NCBI RefSeq assembly: GCF_004770105.1
Contig: NZ_RQEY01000028.1
Span: 1-58,757 of the forward strand
Direction: 5' to 3'
DNA length: 58,757 nucleotides
Source of the DNA: Leptospira andrefontaineae
Lineage (GTDB): Bacteria; Spirochaetota; Leptospiria; Leptospirales; Leptospiraceae
Position 1 is the stretch's first letter. Each line of letters begins with the position of its first letter. Shown here piece after piece: positions 34,107-44,207 of the stretch. The notes beneath the pieces were generated by a model that ran no database searches, had not been told where the DNA came from, and was given only the letters and a program-made list of their open reading frames with translations. The translations under genes and the position numbers were made by a program.

Positions 34107-36083
34107 ATGAGGTCATCTGTCTTTCATTTACTAGTCCTCTTGGCTTTCATGGGATGTTCTCAAAAAGCCGAGATCTATTCTCCACAAGCAAAAGATGGAA
34201 TTTTAGATCTGAGAGATTGGGATAGAGATCGATTTTCTACTGTAGCCTTAGATGGAGATTGGGAATTTGCAAATGCAATTATATCTCCTGAGTCTTTCGT
34301 AAAAGACGGATTCATTTCAGTTCCCGGTGCATGGAACTCATTTACAAAAAACGGTAAACAACACGAGGGTGAAGGTTTAGGAACTTACAAACTCACAGTC
34401 TTACTAGACAAACCGGTAAAAGATCTAGCTTTTCAAATCGGAGATATTTCCACTGCATTCAAACTTTTTCTAAACGGAAAACTTCTGCTCGAAAATGGAA
34501 AGATCGGAAATTCCAGAACGGAAATGCTTCCTTCCTATAAACATCCAATTGTTCTAATAGATGAAGAATCCAAAGAACTAAAACTCACCTTACAAATATC
34601 AAATTATTATCATATAACCGGCGGACTTCGCAAATCTATTAAGTTAGGAAACACGTTAGCAGTGTTTGAGGAGAAAAAAAGACAGGTTGCACTTGGTTGG
34701 GTGGTTTTCGGCGCCACTTTTTTCATGGGTCTATATCATTTGATCCTGTTTTTAATGAGAAGAGTGGATAAATCAGCTCTTTGGTTCGGATTATTCTGCA
34801 TTGATCTAAGCATTAGAGGCTTTTTTACAGGTTCCGTATTCATCTATGAGGTCACACCTGATTCACTTTGGGTTTATATTCATAAGCTGGATATTTTGAC
34901 CTTTGTTTTGGCCCTCCCTCTATTCTCCGTCTTCCTTAAAGCCGTATTTCCGGAAGAGAAATATCATTATTATTTCAATAATATATTCCTAAGTGTTAGT
35001 TTTGTATTCTTTATTCTGGTTCTTGTACTCCCTTCTACGGAATACATGAATTACATAAGGATCTTCCAAGGTTTTGTCGGGATTAGTATAGTTTATTTTT
35101 TCATAATGATCTCTCTTTGTATTTTCAAACAAAGAGAAGGAGCCGTTTTATTTGCAATAGGCTCAATTATACTTTTTTTAACGACTTTAAATGATATTTT
35201 GAACCAAAGCTTGATCATAAAAGCTGAATATTTAGCAAGTTGGGGACTTCTCGCATTCTTATTCTCCCAAACAATCATGCTTTCCGTCAGATTTTCCAAT
35301 GCTTTCGTAAGATTGGAAGAGCTGCAAAAATCCTTAGAACAAAAAGTAACGGAAAGAACCAAACAATTAGCGGAAGCAAAACATATTGCAGAAGAAGCAA
35401 ATTCGCTTAAGGACACATTTTTATCCTTGGTGACTCATGACTTAAGATCACCGATCACGACCGTAATCGGGATCTTACAATTGATCCGAAACGATTACAA
35501 TCAATTGGACGATAGATCATTATTGGAGTGGGTGGACAGAGCGGAATATACTTCTAGCCAGTCCCTAGAAATGATCGCAACACTCTTGGATCTGAATAGG
35601 CTTAAATCAGGATCTTTTCCTTTAGACAATAATTTGATCTATGTATATCCGGAAGTAGAAGGTGTATTAGCAAAACTTCTTCCACAAGCAGAGGCAAAGA
35701 AGATACGTATCATAAATGAGATCCCGAATGATGTGAAATTGAATGTGGATCGCACCTTATTTTCAGAAATATTCATTAATCTAATTTCTAATTCCATAAA
35801 ATTCTGCAGAGAAACCGATTCTATACGCATAGGATTTTCTAATGAGAAGAATGATCCGGAATTTTTTGTAGAAGATACAGGGATTGGAATGCCTAAAGAT
35901 ATGATCCCGAATCTATTTTTAACGGAGATCAAATCCACTCGTTTGGGGACCAAAAACGAATCAGGAACTGGTTTAGGTTTACCCTTGGTTTATAGTATCA
36001 TTAAAGCTTATAACGGAAAAATTTCAGTAGAATCCGAAGAGAAAAAAGGAAGCAAATTTACATTCTGTATTCCGAGAGTTTAA
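34107..36083 (+). CDS. 7TMR-DISM sensor histidine kinase
   Basis: 658 residues. Lipoprotein-like signal ('LVLLAFMGCSQK'), then an extracytoplasmic beta-sandwich (7TMR-DISMED2-like, e.g. 'VALDGDWEF', 'SVPGAWNSF'). Seven TM segments (about 190-390) lead to a coiled coil ('LEELQKSLEQKVTERTKQLA') and a kinase domain. H box 'SLVTHDLRSPI' (His about 445), N box 'INLISNSIKFC', G1 'VEDTGIGMP' and G2 'GTGLGLPLV' are all present. It autophosphorylates on histidine after binding a periplasmic, perhaps carbohydrate, ligand. No response regulator adjoins. 'ggag' lies upstream of the start. The 3' end overlaps recQ by four bases. Confidence 0.9.
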   Translation: MRSSVFHLLVLLAFMGCSQKAEIYSPQAKDGILDLRDWDRDRFSTVALDGDWEFANAIISPESFVKDGFISVPGAWNSFTKNGKQHEGEGLGTYKLTVLLDKPVKDLAFQIGDISTAFKLFLNGKLLLENGKIGNSRTEMLPSYKHPIVLIDEESKELKLTLQISNYYHITGGLRKSIKLGNTLAVFEEKKRQVALGWVVFGATFFMGLYHLILFLMRRVDKSALWFGLFCIDLSIRGFFTGSVFIYEVTPDSLWVYIHKLDILTFVLALPLFSVFLKAVFPEEKYHYYFNNIFLSVSFVFFILVLVLPSTEYMNYIRIFQGFVGISIVYFFIMISLCIFKQREGAVLFAIGSIILFLTTLNDILNQSLIIKAEYLASWGLLAFLFSQTIMLSVRFSNAFVRLEELQKSLEQKVTERTKQLAEAKHIAEEANSLKDTFLSLVTHDLRSPITTVIGILQLIRNDYNQLDDRSLLEWVDRAEYTSSQSLEMIATLLDLNRLKSGSFPLDNNLIYVYPEVEGVLAKLLPQAEAKKIRIINEIPNDVKLNVDRTLFSEIFINLISNSIKFCRETDSIRIGFSNEKNDPEFFVEDTGIGMPKDMIPNLFLTEIKSTRLGTKNESGTGLGLPLVYSIIKAYNGKISVESEEKKGSKFTFCIPRV

Positions 36084-37516
36084 GTTTTAGAACAAATATC
36101 ACAATTTTCGCAAGTATGGAAACTTGCACCAAAGTATTCGTATAAAAATTCCCTTCTACATTTATCAGATTTTAAATACATTAACATCTGATACAATCGA
36201 TTCAAACTCGCCTTTTTTCTTTCTTCCAAAACTTTTGGATCGATCAAAATATCCGGTAATTCTCCACGCAATATTAGAGACCTTCTCTCCAAATCTCCCG
36301 AAGTCACTCCATGTCTTTCAAAAAGATTAAGAACGGTTTGTAAACGATGATCTCCTCTATTCTTGTGAACTACCATCGCCTGTAATTCTTCATACTCGAG
36401 AGAAGAAAGTTTTTCTCCCACAGACTTTAAGACCCGATGCACGCGGATCATAAAATTTTCATCAGGATTTTGCCATTCAATAAAATCCATAAGAACAGAT
36501 AAATCGTCTTGGTTATAAAACAGAAGGCAATCAGAAGGATTTCCATCCCTCCCTGCTCTTCCTATTTCCTGATAATAAGATTCCAGGGAAGACGGTAGTT
36601 CCGCGTGAATGATTGTGCGGATATTTGCCTTATCAACACCCATCCCAAATGCATTCGTAGCCAAGAGCAAAGTATTTTTCGAATTTAAAAAATCGTTTTG
36701 GATCCTTCTTCTTTTATCCGAAGGTAATAACCCGTGATACACTCTATAGCGGATCTTATCTATATCCAAAAGTTCCGAAAAAGTTTCTATGTTTTTGATC
36801 AAATTAAAATATACGATCGTATTTCCTTTCAGATTTTTCAGATAAGAGATCAGTTCTTTTGCTTTAGAAGAAGAATCCACGAAAGTCCTAACTTCTAAAT
36901 AAAGATTCGGCCTAGAAATCCCTTCGTTATATATTTGAATATCTGATTCAGATAATCCAATTTGTTTGATTATATCCTTTTGGATCTCTTTTGTCGCCGT
37001 AGCAGTCAAAGCTATAACCCTAGGATATTTTAGGATCTTTCTGAATTCTGAAATTTTAGTATAGTCAGGCCTAAAATCATGTCCCCATTGGCTGATACAA
37101 TGGGCCTCATCCACAACCAATAAAGAAACTTTTCTAGTCCTAAAAATCTCTAAAAAGTGAAATTTGCGAAATCTTTCCGGAGAAACATAAAGAATTTTGT
37201 ATTTCCCATTCTTTAGGTTTTCGTAACGAAGATTACGTTCTTCTTTAGAAATAGATGAGTTTATGAATTCTGCATCTATTCCCAAAGATTTTAATTTATC
37301 TACCTGATCTTGCATAAGAGCAATTAATGGAGAAATTACGACAGTCAGTTCCTCCAGAGCTAAAGCAGGCAATTGATAACATAAAGATTTACCCATCCCG
37401 GTGGGCATGATCACTAGACAGTTTTTGCCATCTAAAACATCTCTGATAATTTTTTCTTGGGAGGATCTGAATTCGGAGACTCCGAATTTCTTTTTTAATT
37501 CTTGTAGATCGAACAT
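36080..37516 (-). CDS. recQ: RecQ-type ATP-dependent DNA helicase, short form
   Basis: 478 residues. SF2 helicase motifs are complete: 'FRSSQEKIIRDVLDGKN' (motif 0), Walker A 'MPTGMGKSLCYQLPAL', 'VVDEAHCISQWGHDFRPDY' (DEAH plus aromatic loop), 'ALTATATKEIQKDI', 'TNAFGMGVDKANIRTIIH' and 'QEIGRAGRDGNPSDCLLFY'. The Zn-binding segment is present at the very end ('KCRREFLYEYFG', 'CENCDICSKT'), where the protein stops. It therefore lacks the winged-helix and HRDC domains of E. coli RecQ (about 610 residues). It unwinds 3'-tailed DNA in repair or recombination. The two strands' genes converge with a 4-base overlap. Confidence 0.92.
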   Translation of the reverse strand: MFDLQELKKKFGVSEFRSSQEKIIRDVLDGKNCLVIMPTGMGKSLCYQLPALALEELTVVISPLIALMQDQVDKLKSLGIDAEFINSSISKEERNLRYENLKNGKYKILYVSPERFRKFHFLEIFRTRKVSLLVVDEAHCISQWGHDFRPDYTKISEFRKILKYPRVIALTATATKEIQKDIIKQIGLSESDIQIYNEGISRPNLYLEVRTFVDSSSKAKELISYLKNLKGNTIVYFNLIKNIETFSELLDIDKIRYRVYHGLLPSDKRRRIQNDFLNSKNTLLLATNAFGMGVDKANIRTIIHAELPSSLESYYQEIGRAGRDGNPSDCLLFYNQDDLSVLMDFIEWQNPDENFMIRVHRVLKSVGEKLSSLEYEELQAMVVHKNRGDHRLQTVLNLFERHGVTSGDLERRSLILRGELPDILIDPKVLEERKKASLNRLYQMLMYLKSDKCRREFLYEYFGASFHTCENCDICSKT

Positions 37517-37668
37517 TCGGACAGTTTCCTTTTTGGATCTGATCCAGTTTTTGCCAATCCGGTTTTTAAATTCTTTTAAAGACTTTTTACTTCCAAAGTG
37601 AAATTTCTCTGGCCTTCTTTACAAAAACTCTTACTCTTTGTTACTAAATTTTTAACCAAGAGAATATA

Positions 37669-37992
37669 ATGAACCTTTCGACATTTAGAAACCTTTTGAT
37701 CATCCTAGGCTCTGTATTTACCGCAGGCTTTCTATACTTAGTGCTTCCTCCTTTATCCCAAAACTTCGATGTAATCGGTGCTTTTTTAGGAGGATTTGTT
37801 AATCCATTTTCCAGCGCTTATGCTCTGGATATTATTTTTACCTGGCTTGTTCTCGCCGCTTGGATCATATACGATGCAAAAACGAAAGGGATCAAAAATG
37901 GATGGATCGCACTTCTACTCGGTGTAGTTCCCGGTGTAGCAGTAGGAGCGGCTTATTATATTTATCTTAGAGAGAAACAACGCCATAACTGA
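37669..37992 (+). CDS. DUF2834-like small membrane protein
   Basis: 107 residues with three hydrophobic segments: 'LLIILGSVFTAGFLYLVLPP', 'ALDIIFTWLVLAAWIIYDA' and 'GWIALLLGVVPGVAVGAAYY'. The middle and end ('NPFSSAYALDI', 'IYLREKQ') fit the DUF2834 family of short inner-membrane proteins of unknown function. 'ccaagagaatata' precedes the ATG. It is divergent from recQ and stands alone upstream of the ABC genes. Confidence 0.7.
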   Translation: MNLSTFRNLLIILGSVFTAGFLYLVLPPLSQNFDVIGAFLGGFVNPFSSAYALDIIFTWLVLAAWIIYDAKTKGIKNGWIALLLGVVPGVAVGAAYYIYLREKQRHN

Positions 37993-38006
37993 TCTTTTTC
38001 TCCATT

Positions 38007-38048
38007 TGTAGGAATTCCAACGTTCGGTTTCCATATGCCGGAAACCGA
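38007..38048. repeat. 15-bp dispersed repeat copy 2 and adjoining hairpin
   Basis: tgtaggaattccaac at 38007-38021 equals 29201-29215. Right after it, tcggtttcc (38024-38032) pairs perfectly with ggaaaccga (38040-38048). No T-run follows. A transcript-end element of the DUF2834 gene or a dispersed intergenic repeat. Confidence 0.5.
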
Positions 38049-38164
38049 CCAATCTCCAGGAAAATACAAATCCATCCTTTCTTCTAAAATTGGTGTGTGC
38101 CAATCAACCTGAGTTTGGTATTTTGGATAATCTAATAATTTATTGAACGGTTTGAAGGAATCGT

Positions 38165-39100
38165 ATGAACTCCAACTCCCCCATTGTTTCCATCCAAAAC
38201 CTCTCCAAATCCTATTCAAACGGATTCCAGGCATTAAAAAATATAAACTTGGATATTGAAAAAGGAGAGATCATAGCTCTTTTAGGCCCGAATGGCGCCG
38301 GAAAGACCACTCTGATTTCCATTATCTGCGGGATAGTCAATCCGACTTCCGGTTCCGTTTCTGTAGGCGGTTACGATATCATCAAAGATTATAGAAAGAC
38401 CAGATCTATGATCGGCCTTGTTCCCCAAGAACTTACAGTTCACGCGTTTGAATCCGTTTTTACCACTACGAATTTCAGTAGAGGTCTATTCGGAAAATCA
38501 CCTAACAAAGAATATATCGAAGAACTTTTAAAATCTCTTTCTCTCTTAGAGAAAAAAGACCAGATGATAATGACTTTATCCGGCGGGATGAAAAGAAGAG
38601 TCCTGATCGCAAAAGCATTATCACATGAACCATTAGTTTTATTTTTAGATGAACCTACTGCAGGCGTGGATGTAGAACTTAGAAAAGATATGTGGAATGT
38701 CGTGAGGGCTCTCAGAGACAAAGGAGTCACGATTATTCTCACTACACATTATATAGAAGAAGCCGAAGAGATCGCAGACAGAGTAGGCATTATGAACAAG
38801 GGAGAATTGGTTCTTGTAGAAAAGAAAACGGAACTAATGCATAAACTCGGGAAAAAACAGATCTTACTCGATCTTGTTTCCCCGCTCCAAAGTTTGCCGA
38901 ATAATTTTAACGGTTATGAATTGGAACTGAAGAACGAAGGAAAACAATTATTGTACACCTACGACGGCCAGGAAAAACAAACTGGGATCGCAAGCTTCTT
39001 AGAACAATTGAAAAAATCCGGAATAGAATTCAGGGACTTGAATACCACCCAAAGCAGTTTGGAAGAAATTTTCGTACAATTAGTAAAGGAATCCAAATGA
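38165..39100 (+). CDS. ABC-2 type exporter ATP-binding protein
   Basis: 311 residues. Walker A '[18 protein letters not shown]', Q-loop 'GLVPQELTV', signature '[19 protein letters not shown]', Walker B '[17 protein letters not shown]' and H-loop '[18 protein letters not shown]' are complete. A C-terminal extension (about residues 220-311) ends '[15 protein letters not shown]', as in drug, lipid or polysaccharide exporters of the YadG type. 'gaagga' lies upstream. It overlaps the permease gene by four bases. Substrate unknown. Confidence 0.92.
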   Translation: MNSNSPIVSIQNLSKSYSNGFQALKNINLDIEKGEIIALLGPNGAGKTTLISIICGIVNPTSGSVSVGGYDIIKDYRKTRSMIGLVPQELTVHAFESVFTTTNFSRGLFGKSPNKEYIEELLKSLSLLEKKDQMIMTLSGGMKRRVLIAKALSHEPLVLFLDEPTAGVDVELRKDMWNVVRALRDKGVTIILTTHYIEEAEEIADRVGIMNKGELVLVEKKTELMHKLGKKQILLDLVSPLQSLPNNFNGYELELKNEGKQLLYTYDGQEKQTGIASFLEQLKKSGIEFRDLNTTQSSLEEIFVQLVKESK

Positions 39101-39858
39101 ATCTAAACGCAATTAAGGCCATCTATTTTTTCGAAATGGCAAGAACAAGAAGAACATTGATGCAAAGTATTGCGTCACCCGTTCTTTCTACTTCTTTGTA
39201 TTTTATCGTTTTCGGTTCCGCGATCGGATCCAGGATCCAAGAAGTGAACGGAGTATCTTACGGTTCTTTTATAGTTCCTGGGCTTGTTATGCTCTCACTT
39301 TTAACGGAAAGTATCTCCAACGCCTCCTTTGGAATTTATTTCCCTAAGTTTACCGGGACCATTTACGAAATTTTATCCGCACCGGTCTCCAGTATGGAAG
39401 CAGTAATCGGTTTCGTGGGAGCTGCCGCAACCAAGTCTTTGATCTTAGGTTCTATTATGCTTGCTACTGCTTCTTTGTTTGTGGAAATCAAGATCGCTCA
39501 TCCTTTTTTGATGGTGTTCTTTTTGATACTTACCTGCATTTCTTTTAGTTTATTCGGGTTTATCATTGGGATTTGGGCGGATAATTTCGAAAAACTGCAA
39601 GTGATCCCTATGCTTGTAATCACTCCGTTAGTTTTCTTAGGGGGAAGTTTCTATTCTGCAAGTATGCTCCCTCCTTTCTGGCAGACAGTCACTCTATTCA
39701 ATCCGATCCTATATCTGGTCAGTGGATTTAGATGGAGCTTTTATGAGATAGGGGATGTAAGCCTTGAGATTAGTTTGGCCATGATCCTATTCTTCTTAGT
39801 TTCTTGTTTAGGGGTTGTTGCATGGATGTTCAAAACAGGATATCATATTAAAAAATAA
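39097..39858 (+). CDS. ABC-2 type exporter permease
   Basis: 253 residues, six TM segments, YadH/NodJ-like: '[17 protein letters not shown]', '[18 protein letters not shown]', '[20 protein letters not shown]', '[19 protein letters not shown]' and '[20 protein letters not shown]'. It forms the membrane channel with the preceding ATPase. The overlap (ATGA) indicates coupled translation. The order DUF2834, ATPase, permease is on one strand, but the first has about 170 bases between. Substrate unknown. Confidence 0.92.
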   Translation: MNLNAIKAIYFFEMARTRRTLMQSIASPVLSTSLYFIVFGSAIGSRIQEVNGVSYGSFIVPGLVMLSLLTESISNASFGIYFPKFTGTIYEILSAPVSSMEAVIGFVGAAATKSLILGSIMLATASLFVEIKIAHPFLMVFFLILTCISFSLFGFIIGIWADNFEKLQVIPMLVITPLVFLGGSFYSASMLPPFWQTVTLFNPILYLVSGFRWSFYEIGDVSLEISLAMILFFLVSCLGVVAWMFKTGYHIKK

Positions 39859-39872
39859 TACAATACCTAGCC

Positions 39873-39900
39873 GGACAATCTAAGATTCTTTAGATTGTCC
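39873..39900. terminator. 11-bp perfect hairpin at convergent gene junction
   Basis: ggacaatctaa (39873-39883) and ttagattgtcc (39890-39900) around a 6-base loop. It overlaps the stop of the minus-strand gene and lies 15 bases after the permease stop. No long T-run, so its efficiency as a terminator is uncertain. Confidence 0.6.
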
Positions 39901-42900
39901 GTTCCCATTCGAAAGTTTACTCAAATATTTTTTCAAAAGTTCCTCTACCTTCAAAACGGATTCGTTAGATGGATCCAAACGTATCGCATCTTGTAAAATA
40001 GATTCGGCTCTATCGAAATTTTTGACCGCTATATAGATCTCAGCTAAATTGGTTAAATTTTTAATATGAGAAGGTTCCCTCAAACGAAGGCGTTCGCTGA
40101 AATCTAAGGCTTTTCTGATCTGGCCAGCTTTTCGAGCCGCAAAAGAAGCCACATACAAGATCTCACTATCGATCGGATTCATTTTAAAATAATCCTCAGC
40201 GTATCTTGCCGCCTTTTGATAATCTTTCAGTTTCAAGAAAAGTTTTATAAAATTCTTTTTTACCTCGGGAACCCTACTATCCAAAGATTCCGCTTCTTCC
40301 AGATAACTAAGTGCTTCTTGTGTATCTTTATTTAAGAAAGTCTCTTTTGCATTCCTAAGTAATTCCTTGATCCTCTGCCTCTTCTCATCTTGTGGAATAT
40401 GTTGTTTTCCATTTCCAGTAAAAGATAATCGAATGAGAGAAAGGTCATCACTCAATTTACCGTTATTCAAAATAACATTATAGATAGACTGAAGATCTCC
40501 TCTTCCCTTCTCCACTGAATTTAGGAATAACTTTTCGTCATCGTTAATGATCCGATCGCCATCAGAATCCATGCCTACAATAATATCATCTCTACCATCC
40601 GAACCTACAAAGATACAATCACCCGGCTCCAATTGGAATGTTTTGATAAAAATAGTACCTTCTACTCCTGTGGTCCCTAATTTGCGGAACATAAACTCAT
40701 TCTCTATAAAACTTGCTATCCCGTCCCGGTACAATACGGTCCATGGGTGCTCTGCATTAATATAATATAATACTCCAAGTTCATCATCCACAAGACCAAT
40801 TACGGAAGAAACCAACATCGATCCGTCAAAACTTTCGAACACCTTATGCAATTCTATAAATGCGTTTTTCAACCATCTTTCCGGAGATTGTTTCTTGATT
40901 GTGTCCACCACTCTCGTTCTTTCAATAATGGATTCAAATACGGATCCAAGTACCAAAGCACCGCCGGCTCCCTGCATGGACTTACCCATTGCATCCCCAT
41001 TTAAAAATACTGTGTAAGATCTTCCCTGTAGATCGATATGATTGGAGATATTCAAGTCTCCACCGATCTCATCCTCATGTTTTCTAAAAGTGAATCTTTT
41101 CTTTTGTTTCAGAAGGAATTCTACTTTTACGTTTTCTTGATTTGCCTTATTCGAACCTAAGGGTTTGATTAAAAGAGAAGTTAAAAAATAATCAGCATCC
41201 TGTTGTTGTTTTAATTCCTGAACCTCATTCAAAGTTTGTTCCAGTTCTTTGGTTCTATCTTTTACTTTTTCTTCCAGTTCATTAGCATATTGTTCCAATC
41301 TTTTTCTGGCAGCTTGGATGGATCTTGCCATTCTATTAAACGATCTAGCGATAAATCCAATCTCGTCTTCTACCCTTGGAACCAATCTATATTCTAAATT
41401 TCCCGAGTTTACCTCGGTCAATCCGACCACTACTTCTTCCATAGGTTTAACGATAGCATTATGGAAGAAGAATCTAAATCCAAAACTAATAGTAACGATC
41501 ATTACTAAAAGGCAGATAACCATTACTAAAGAAGGAGAATGTAAATACTCTCTGAAAGATTTATAAGTGAAGCCTACTTCATAAATTTTCCCATTTTGAG
41601 GATGGGTCACTAAATATGCCAAATAAAACTCAGGAGTTTTTTCATCTGGCTTATTGAACTTAGCTCCTCTATACATCCGTTCTCCCACTTCTCTCAAGGA
41701 AGTTAATGGAAGAATGAAAGAAGATCGCACCTCCAACTCGGATTTTCCTGAAGAAATATCCTTCTCTACTTTTTTACGGACTTGTTCAAGCACCGACTTC
41801 AAACCGATCTCTTCCGAATTTAAAAGTTTAGCCACCGCAACCGGATCATTTTTAGAAGGGAGATTGGAAAATTTGTTTTTTACAATATACAGTTTTTTAT
41901 TTAGAAATCGAAAGAAATCTATAAGTTCAGCATCTGAAACTTTAGTTTCTCCTTTTGATTCATAAAAACTTTTTATACCTTCCGAATATGCATAAAATTC
42001 CTTAGGAGAATCTTCAAGGATCGTTTTAGATCTTTCCCATCTCTCTTTCGCATTTAATGTTCCCAAATTCGTAAGTTTTCGGGTCACATTGAAAAATTTA
42101 ATTTCTAAACGATCTTCCGAATCGAACCTCGAGTCCTTCTCCCCTTTTTCCAAACTAAACTCTCTCGATTCCGGATCAAAAGATAAAAGATAAGCAAAAC
42201 CTTCCGGCTTTTTCCCTTGAAATGCGGCAAGTTCAGAGGCTTGTCCCTTTAATGTATCGAAAGAAGTATCATAACTATTTAATATTGCATAACCCACCAA
42301 CTGAAAGGCTAAAAGAAAAGTAGCCATGGTCACGGCCACAATTTTACTTAAAATGGTAGTTCTTTCCTTGGTAGCATTTGCGTAAATGATCAGCACAAGG
42401 AATAGGCCGGCTACAAGCGCAATATCGGTAGTATGTTGGAATACCTTCCTAGAGACAGAACCGTCCCTACTCATTACATTCAGAATACCTGGAATGATCG
42501 TAATCGTAGAATAAGCGATTGCAATGTAGATGATCCATCTTCTCTCTTTTCCTTTTTCTACGATCGCTCTCCAAGTTGCAGAAGCCAAAAACGAAAAGTT
42601 ATATATTAAAATTATAATAGAGAAAATTTTATAAAACTTATGAGATTCGAAATCCCAATAATTACTCCCTATATTAAAACGATGATCCGACTGTAATGTT
42701 ATCACAATAAATGTGGCGGTTACGATCGCAAGTCCCGCATATAAAATGGAATAAACAGTTAAACCGAACTTAACGTTTTTAGGATTCGGAAAATAAAAGA
42801 AGAATATAAAACATTGAACAAATCCCATCATAGGAGAAGGGATCGCCAGCCAACGATGCACAATAGTCCACTGATCAAAAGAGATGAACGCGATAATATA

Positions 42901-43059
42901 AGCTAAATGAAAAATGGTCATCGCCAAGGTAGAAAGACCCAGGTGAAATGCAGCCTTACTTCTGTCCTTAATACTTAAAAAGAAGAAGGTAACGTAGATG
43001 GAAAAAAGACAGGCGAGTAGAGAACCGAAAAAATAAAAATTAAAATAGAACTGATCCAT
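39880..43059 (-). CDS. 7TM-HAMP-SpoIIE phosphatase-TPR protein (first copy)
   Basis: 1059 residues. An N-terminal membrane domain of about seven TM segments is followed by an extracytoplasmic domain (about 275-510), another TM segment, a HAMP domain ('NAIVKPMEEVVVGLTEVNSG'), a coiled coil, a SpoIIE/PP2C domain and a TPR tail (about 900-1050). Metal-binding motifs are 'DEIGGDLN', 'LNGDAMGKSMQGAGGA', 'FVGSDGRDDI' and 'LSDDLSLIRLSF'; the usual second Asp of GGDxxD is absent. It probably dephosphorylates an anti-sigma-factor antagonist or similar target in response to an outside signal. The 45352-48327 gene is its paralogue, divergent from it. Confidence 0.88.
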   Translation of the reverse strand: MDQFYFNFYFFGSLLACLFSIYVTFFFLSIKDRSKAAFHLGLSTLAMTIFHLAYIIAFISFDQWTIVHRWLAIPSPMMGFVQCFIFFFYFPNPKNVKFGLTVYSILYAGLAIVTATFIVITLQSDHRFNIGSNYWDFESHKFYKIFSIIILIYNFSFLASATWRAIVEKGKERRWIIYIAIAYSTITIIPGILNVMSRDGSVSRKVFQHTTDIALVAGLFLVLIIYANATKERTTILSKIVAVTMATFLLAFQLVGYAILNSYDTSFDTLKGQASELAAFQGKKPEGFAYLLSFDPESREFSLEKGEKDSRFDSEDRLEIKFFNVTRKLTNLGTLNAKERWERSKTILEDSPKEFYAYSEGIKSFYESKGETKVSDAELIDFFRFLNKKLYIVKNKFSNLPSKNDPVAVAKLLNSEEIGLKSVLEQVRKKVEKDISSGKSELEVRSSFILPLTSLREVGERMYRGAKFNKPDEKTPEFYLAYLVTHPQNGKIYEVGFTYKSFREYLHSPSLVMVICLLVMIVTISFGFRFFFHNAIVKPMEEVVVGLTEVNSGNLEYRLVPRVEDEIGFIARSFNRMARSIQAARKRLEQYANELEEKVKDRTKELEQTLNEVQELKQQQDADYFLTSLLIKPLGSNKANQENVKVEFLLKQKKRFTFRKHEDEIGGDLNISNHIDLQGRSYTVFLNGDAMGKSMQGAGGALVLGSVFESIIERTRVVDTIKKQSPERWLKNAFIELHKVFESFDGSMLVSSVIGLVDDELGVLYYINAEHPWTVLYRDGIASFIENEFMFRKLGTTGVEGTIFIKTFQLEPGDCIFVGSDGRDDIIVGMDSDGDRIINDDEKLFLNSVEKGRGDLQSIYNVILNNGKLSDDLSLIRLSFTGNGKQHIPQDEKRQRIKELLRNAKETFLNKDTQEALSYLEEAESLDSRVPEVKKNFIKLFLKLKDYQKAARYAEDYFKMNPIDSEILYVASFAARKAGQIRKALDFSERLRLREPSHIKNLTNLAEIYIAVKNFDRAESILQDAIRLDPSNESVLKVEELLKKYLSKLSNGNGQSKES

Positions 43060-43171
43060 ATCGGCAGCATAAAAAGAATCTCAAAACCGCTTTCCGTCAA
43101 GAAGATTGTTTCCAGATTAGAACCGGTTATAGTAGAACCCGCACTTAGAACGATTCCATTCGAAAATGAAA

Positions 43172-44077
43172 CTATGCTCCCAACCTTTCCTGCTCCGAGT
43201 TTCTAGGAGAAAGACCATGGATCCTTTTGTAAGCTTTGGAAAAAGCAAACGCAGAAGAATAACCCACCGTCCTTGCAATTTCCTCTAAGGTAAAATTCTC
43301 CGCTGCCATCAAAGTTTTTCCCTTATCCATTCTTAATTTTGCCAAATAGTCCATTGGAGTACATCCCAAAACATCTCTGAATCGATTTGCAATGGAAGCC
43401 CTCGAGACTCCAACTGATCTGGATAATTTTTCCAAGGTCCAAGGATAAGAAAGTTTTCTATGCAATGCCTCTAATGCTCTTAAGACCTTTTCGTCTTTAA
43501 AAGCGCTTCGCCAGCCGGGAGAAGAAGTAGGATGAGTCTCCAGCCAATGTCGGATTACGTAGTATAGAAGAATATCGGTTAATCTTTGCAGTATCAGATC
43601 CGAACCAATGCCTGAATCCAATTCCTGTGAGATCAATACTTGAGTGGTGTTTAACGGATGATGGGCCAAAACATCGGATGACTTTACTAAAATAAAATCC
43701 GGAAGTTCCAAGAAGAATGGATGTTGTGCTGCTTCAGGAACCTCGTAACGAACGGAAACGAATGTGGTTAGAGGGATTTTTTCGGACTTCTTTTGTTTTT
43801 CGGACATATCTCTGAACTTTGCAATATCTACCACCTTATCATCTGGAGAATATACCAACTCATGGTCCAAACCTTTTGCGACAAAAAGAATATCTCCTTT
43901 TTCTAAATGTATCAATTTTCCCTTGATCCTTGCATAACAGGAACCTTGGGAAATAATATGGAATCCTCCGCTTCTTTCACACGGAAAACGAAACCCCCAA
44001 GGTTTATATAGGGAGGTCCTGGCGAGAAGGTCCGCTTTCCAACCGGCATTTGTCAATATTTCAGAAAGAATATCCAT
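43172..44077 (-). CDS. AraC-family transcription regulator with cupin sensor
   Basis: 301 residues. An N-terminal cupin-like part ('CERSGGFHIISQGSCYARIK', 'IHLEKGDILFVAKGLDHELV') is followed by two helix-turn-helix units at the C-terminus: 'WTLEKLSRSVGVSRASIANR' and 'FTLEEIARTVGYSSAFAFSK', with 'AYKRIHGLSPRNS' after. The cupin_6 form is common in regulators that control divergent oxidoreductase genes. It is transcribed away from the NmrA-like gene; inverted and direct repeats lie between the two. Autoregulation and control of the neighbour are inferred. Confidence 0.88.
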   Translation of the reverse strand: MDILSEILTNAGWKADLLARTSLYKPWGFRFPCERSGGFHIISQGSCYARIKGKLIHLEKGDILFVAKGLDHELVYSPDDKVVDIAKFRDMSEKQKKSEKIPLTTFVSVRYEVPEAAQHPFFLELPDFILVKSSDVLAHHPLNTTQVLISQELDSGIGSDLILQRLTDILLYYVIRHWLETHPTSSPGWRSAFKDEKVLRALEALHRKLSYPWTLEKLSRSVGVSRASIANRFRDVLGCTPMDYLAKLRMDKGKTLMAAENFTLEEIARTVGYSSAFAFSKAYKRIHGLSPRNSEQERLGA

Positions 44078-44097
44078 ACTTTTAAGAATATGCTATA

Positions 44098-44172
44098 ATA
44101 TCCAAAAGTCGATTCATTTATACTCTTGGATATGTTTTTTAGATCCTGAGACATAGCCTAATTTCGAGACAT
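44098..44172. promoter_or_regulatory. Repeats between AraC and NmrA-like genes
   Basis: atatccaa (44098-44105) and ttggatat (44126-44133) are inverted repeats 20 bases apart; gagacat occurs twice as a direct repeat (44148-44154, 44166-44172). AraC proteins usually bind such direct or inverted half-sites. Either set could be the operator. Confidence 0.4.
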
Positions 44173-44207
44173 CTTGTATCATTCAAAGTTACAGGAGAAT
44201 AAATCAA

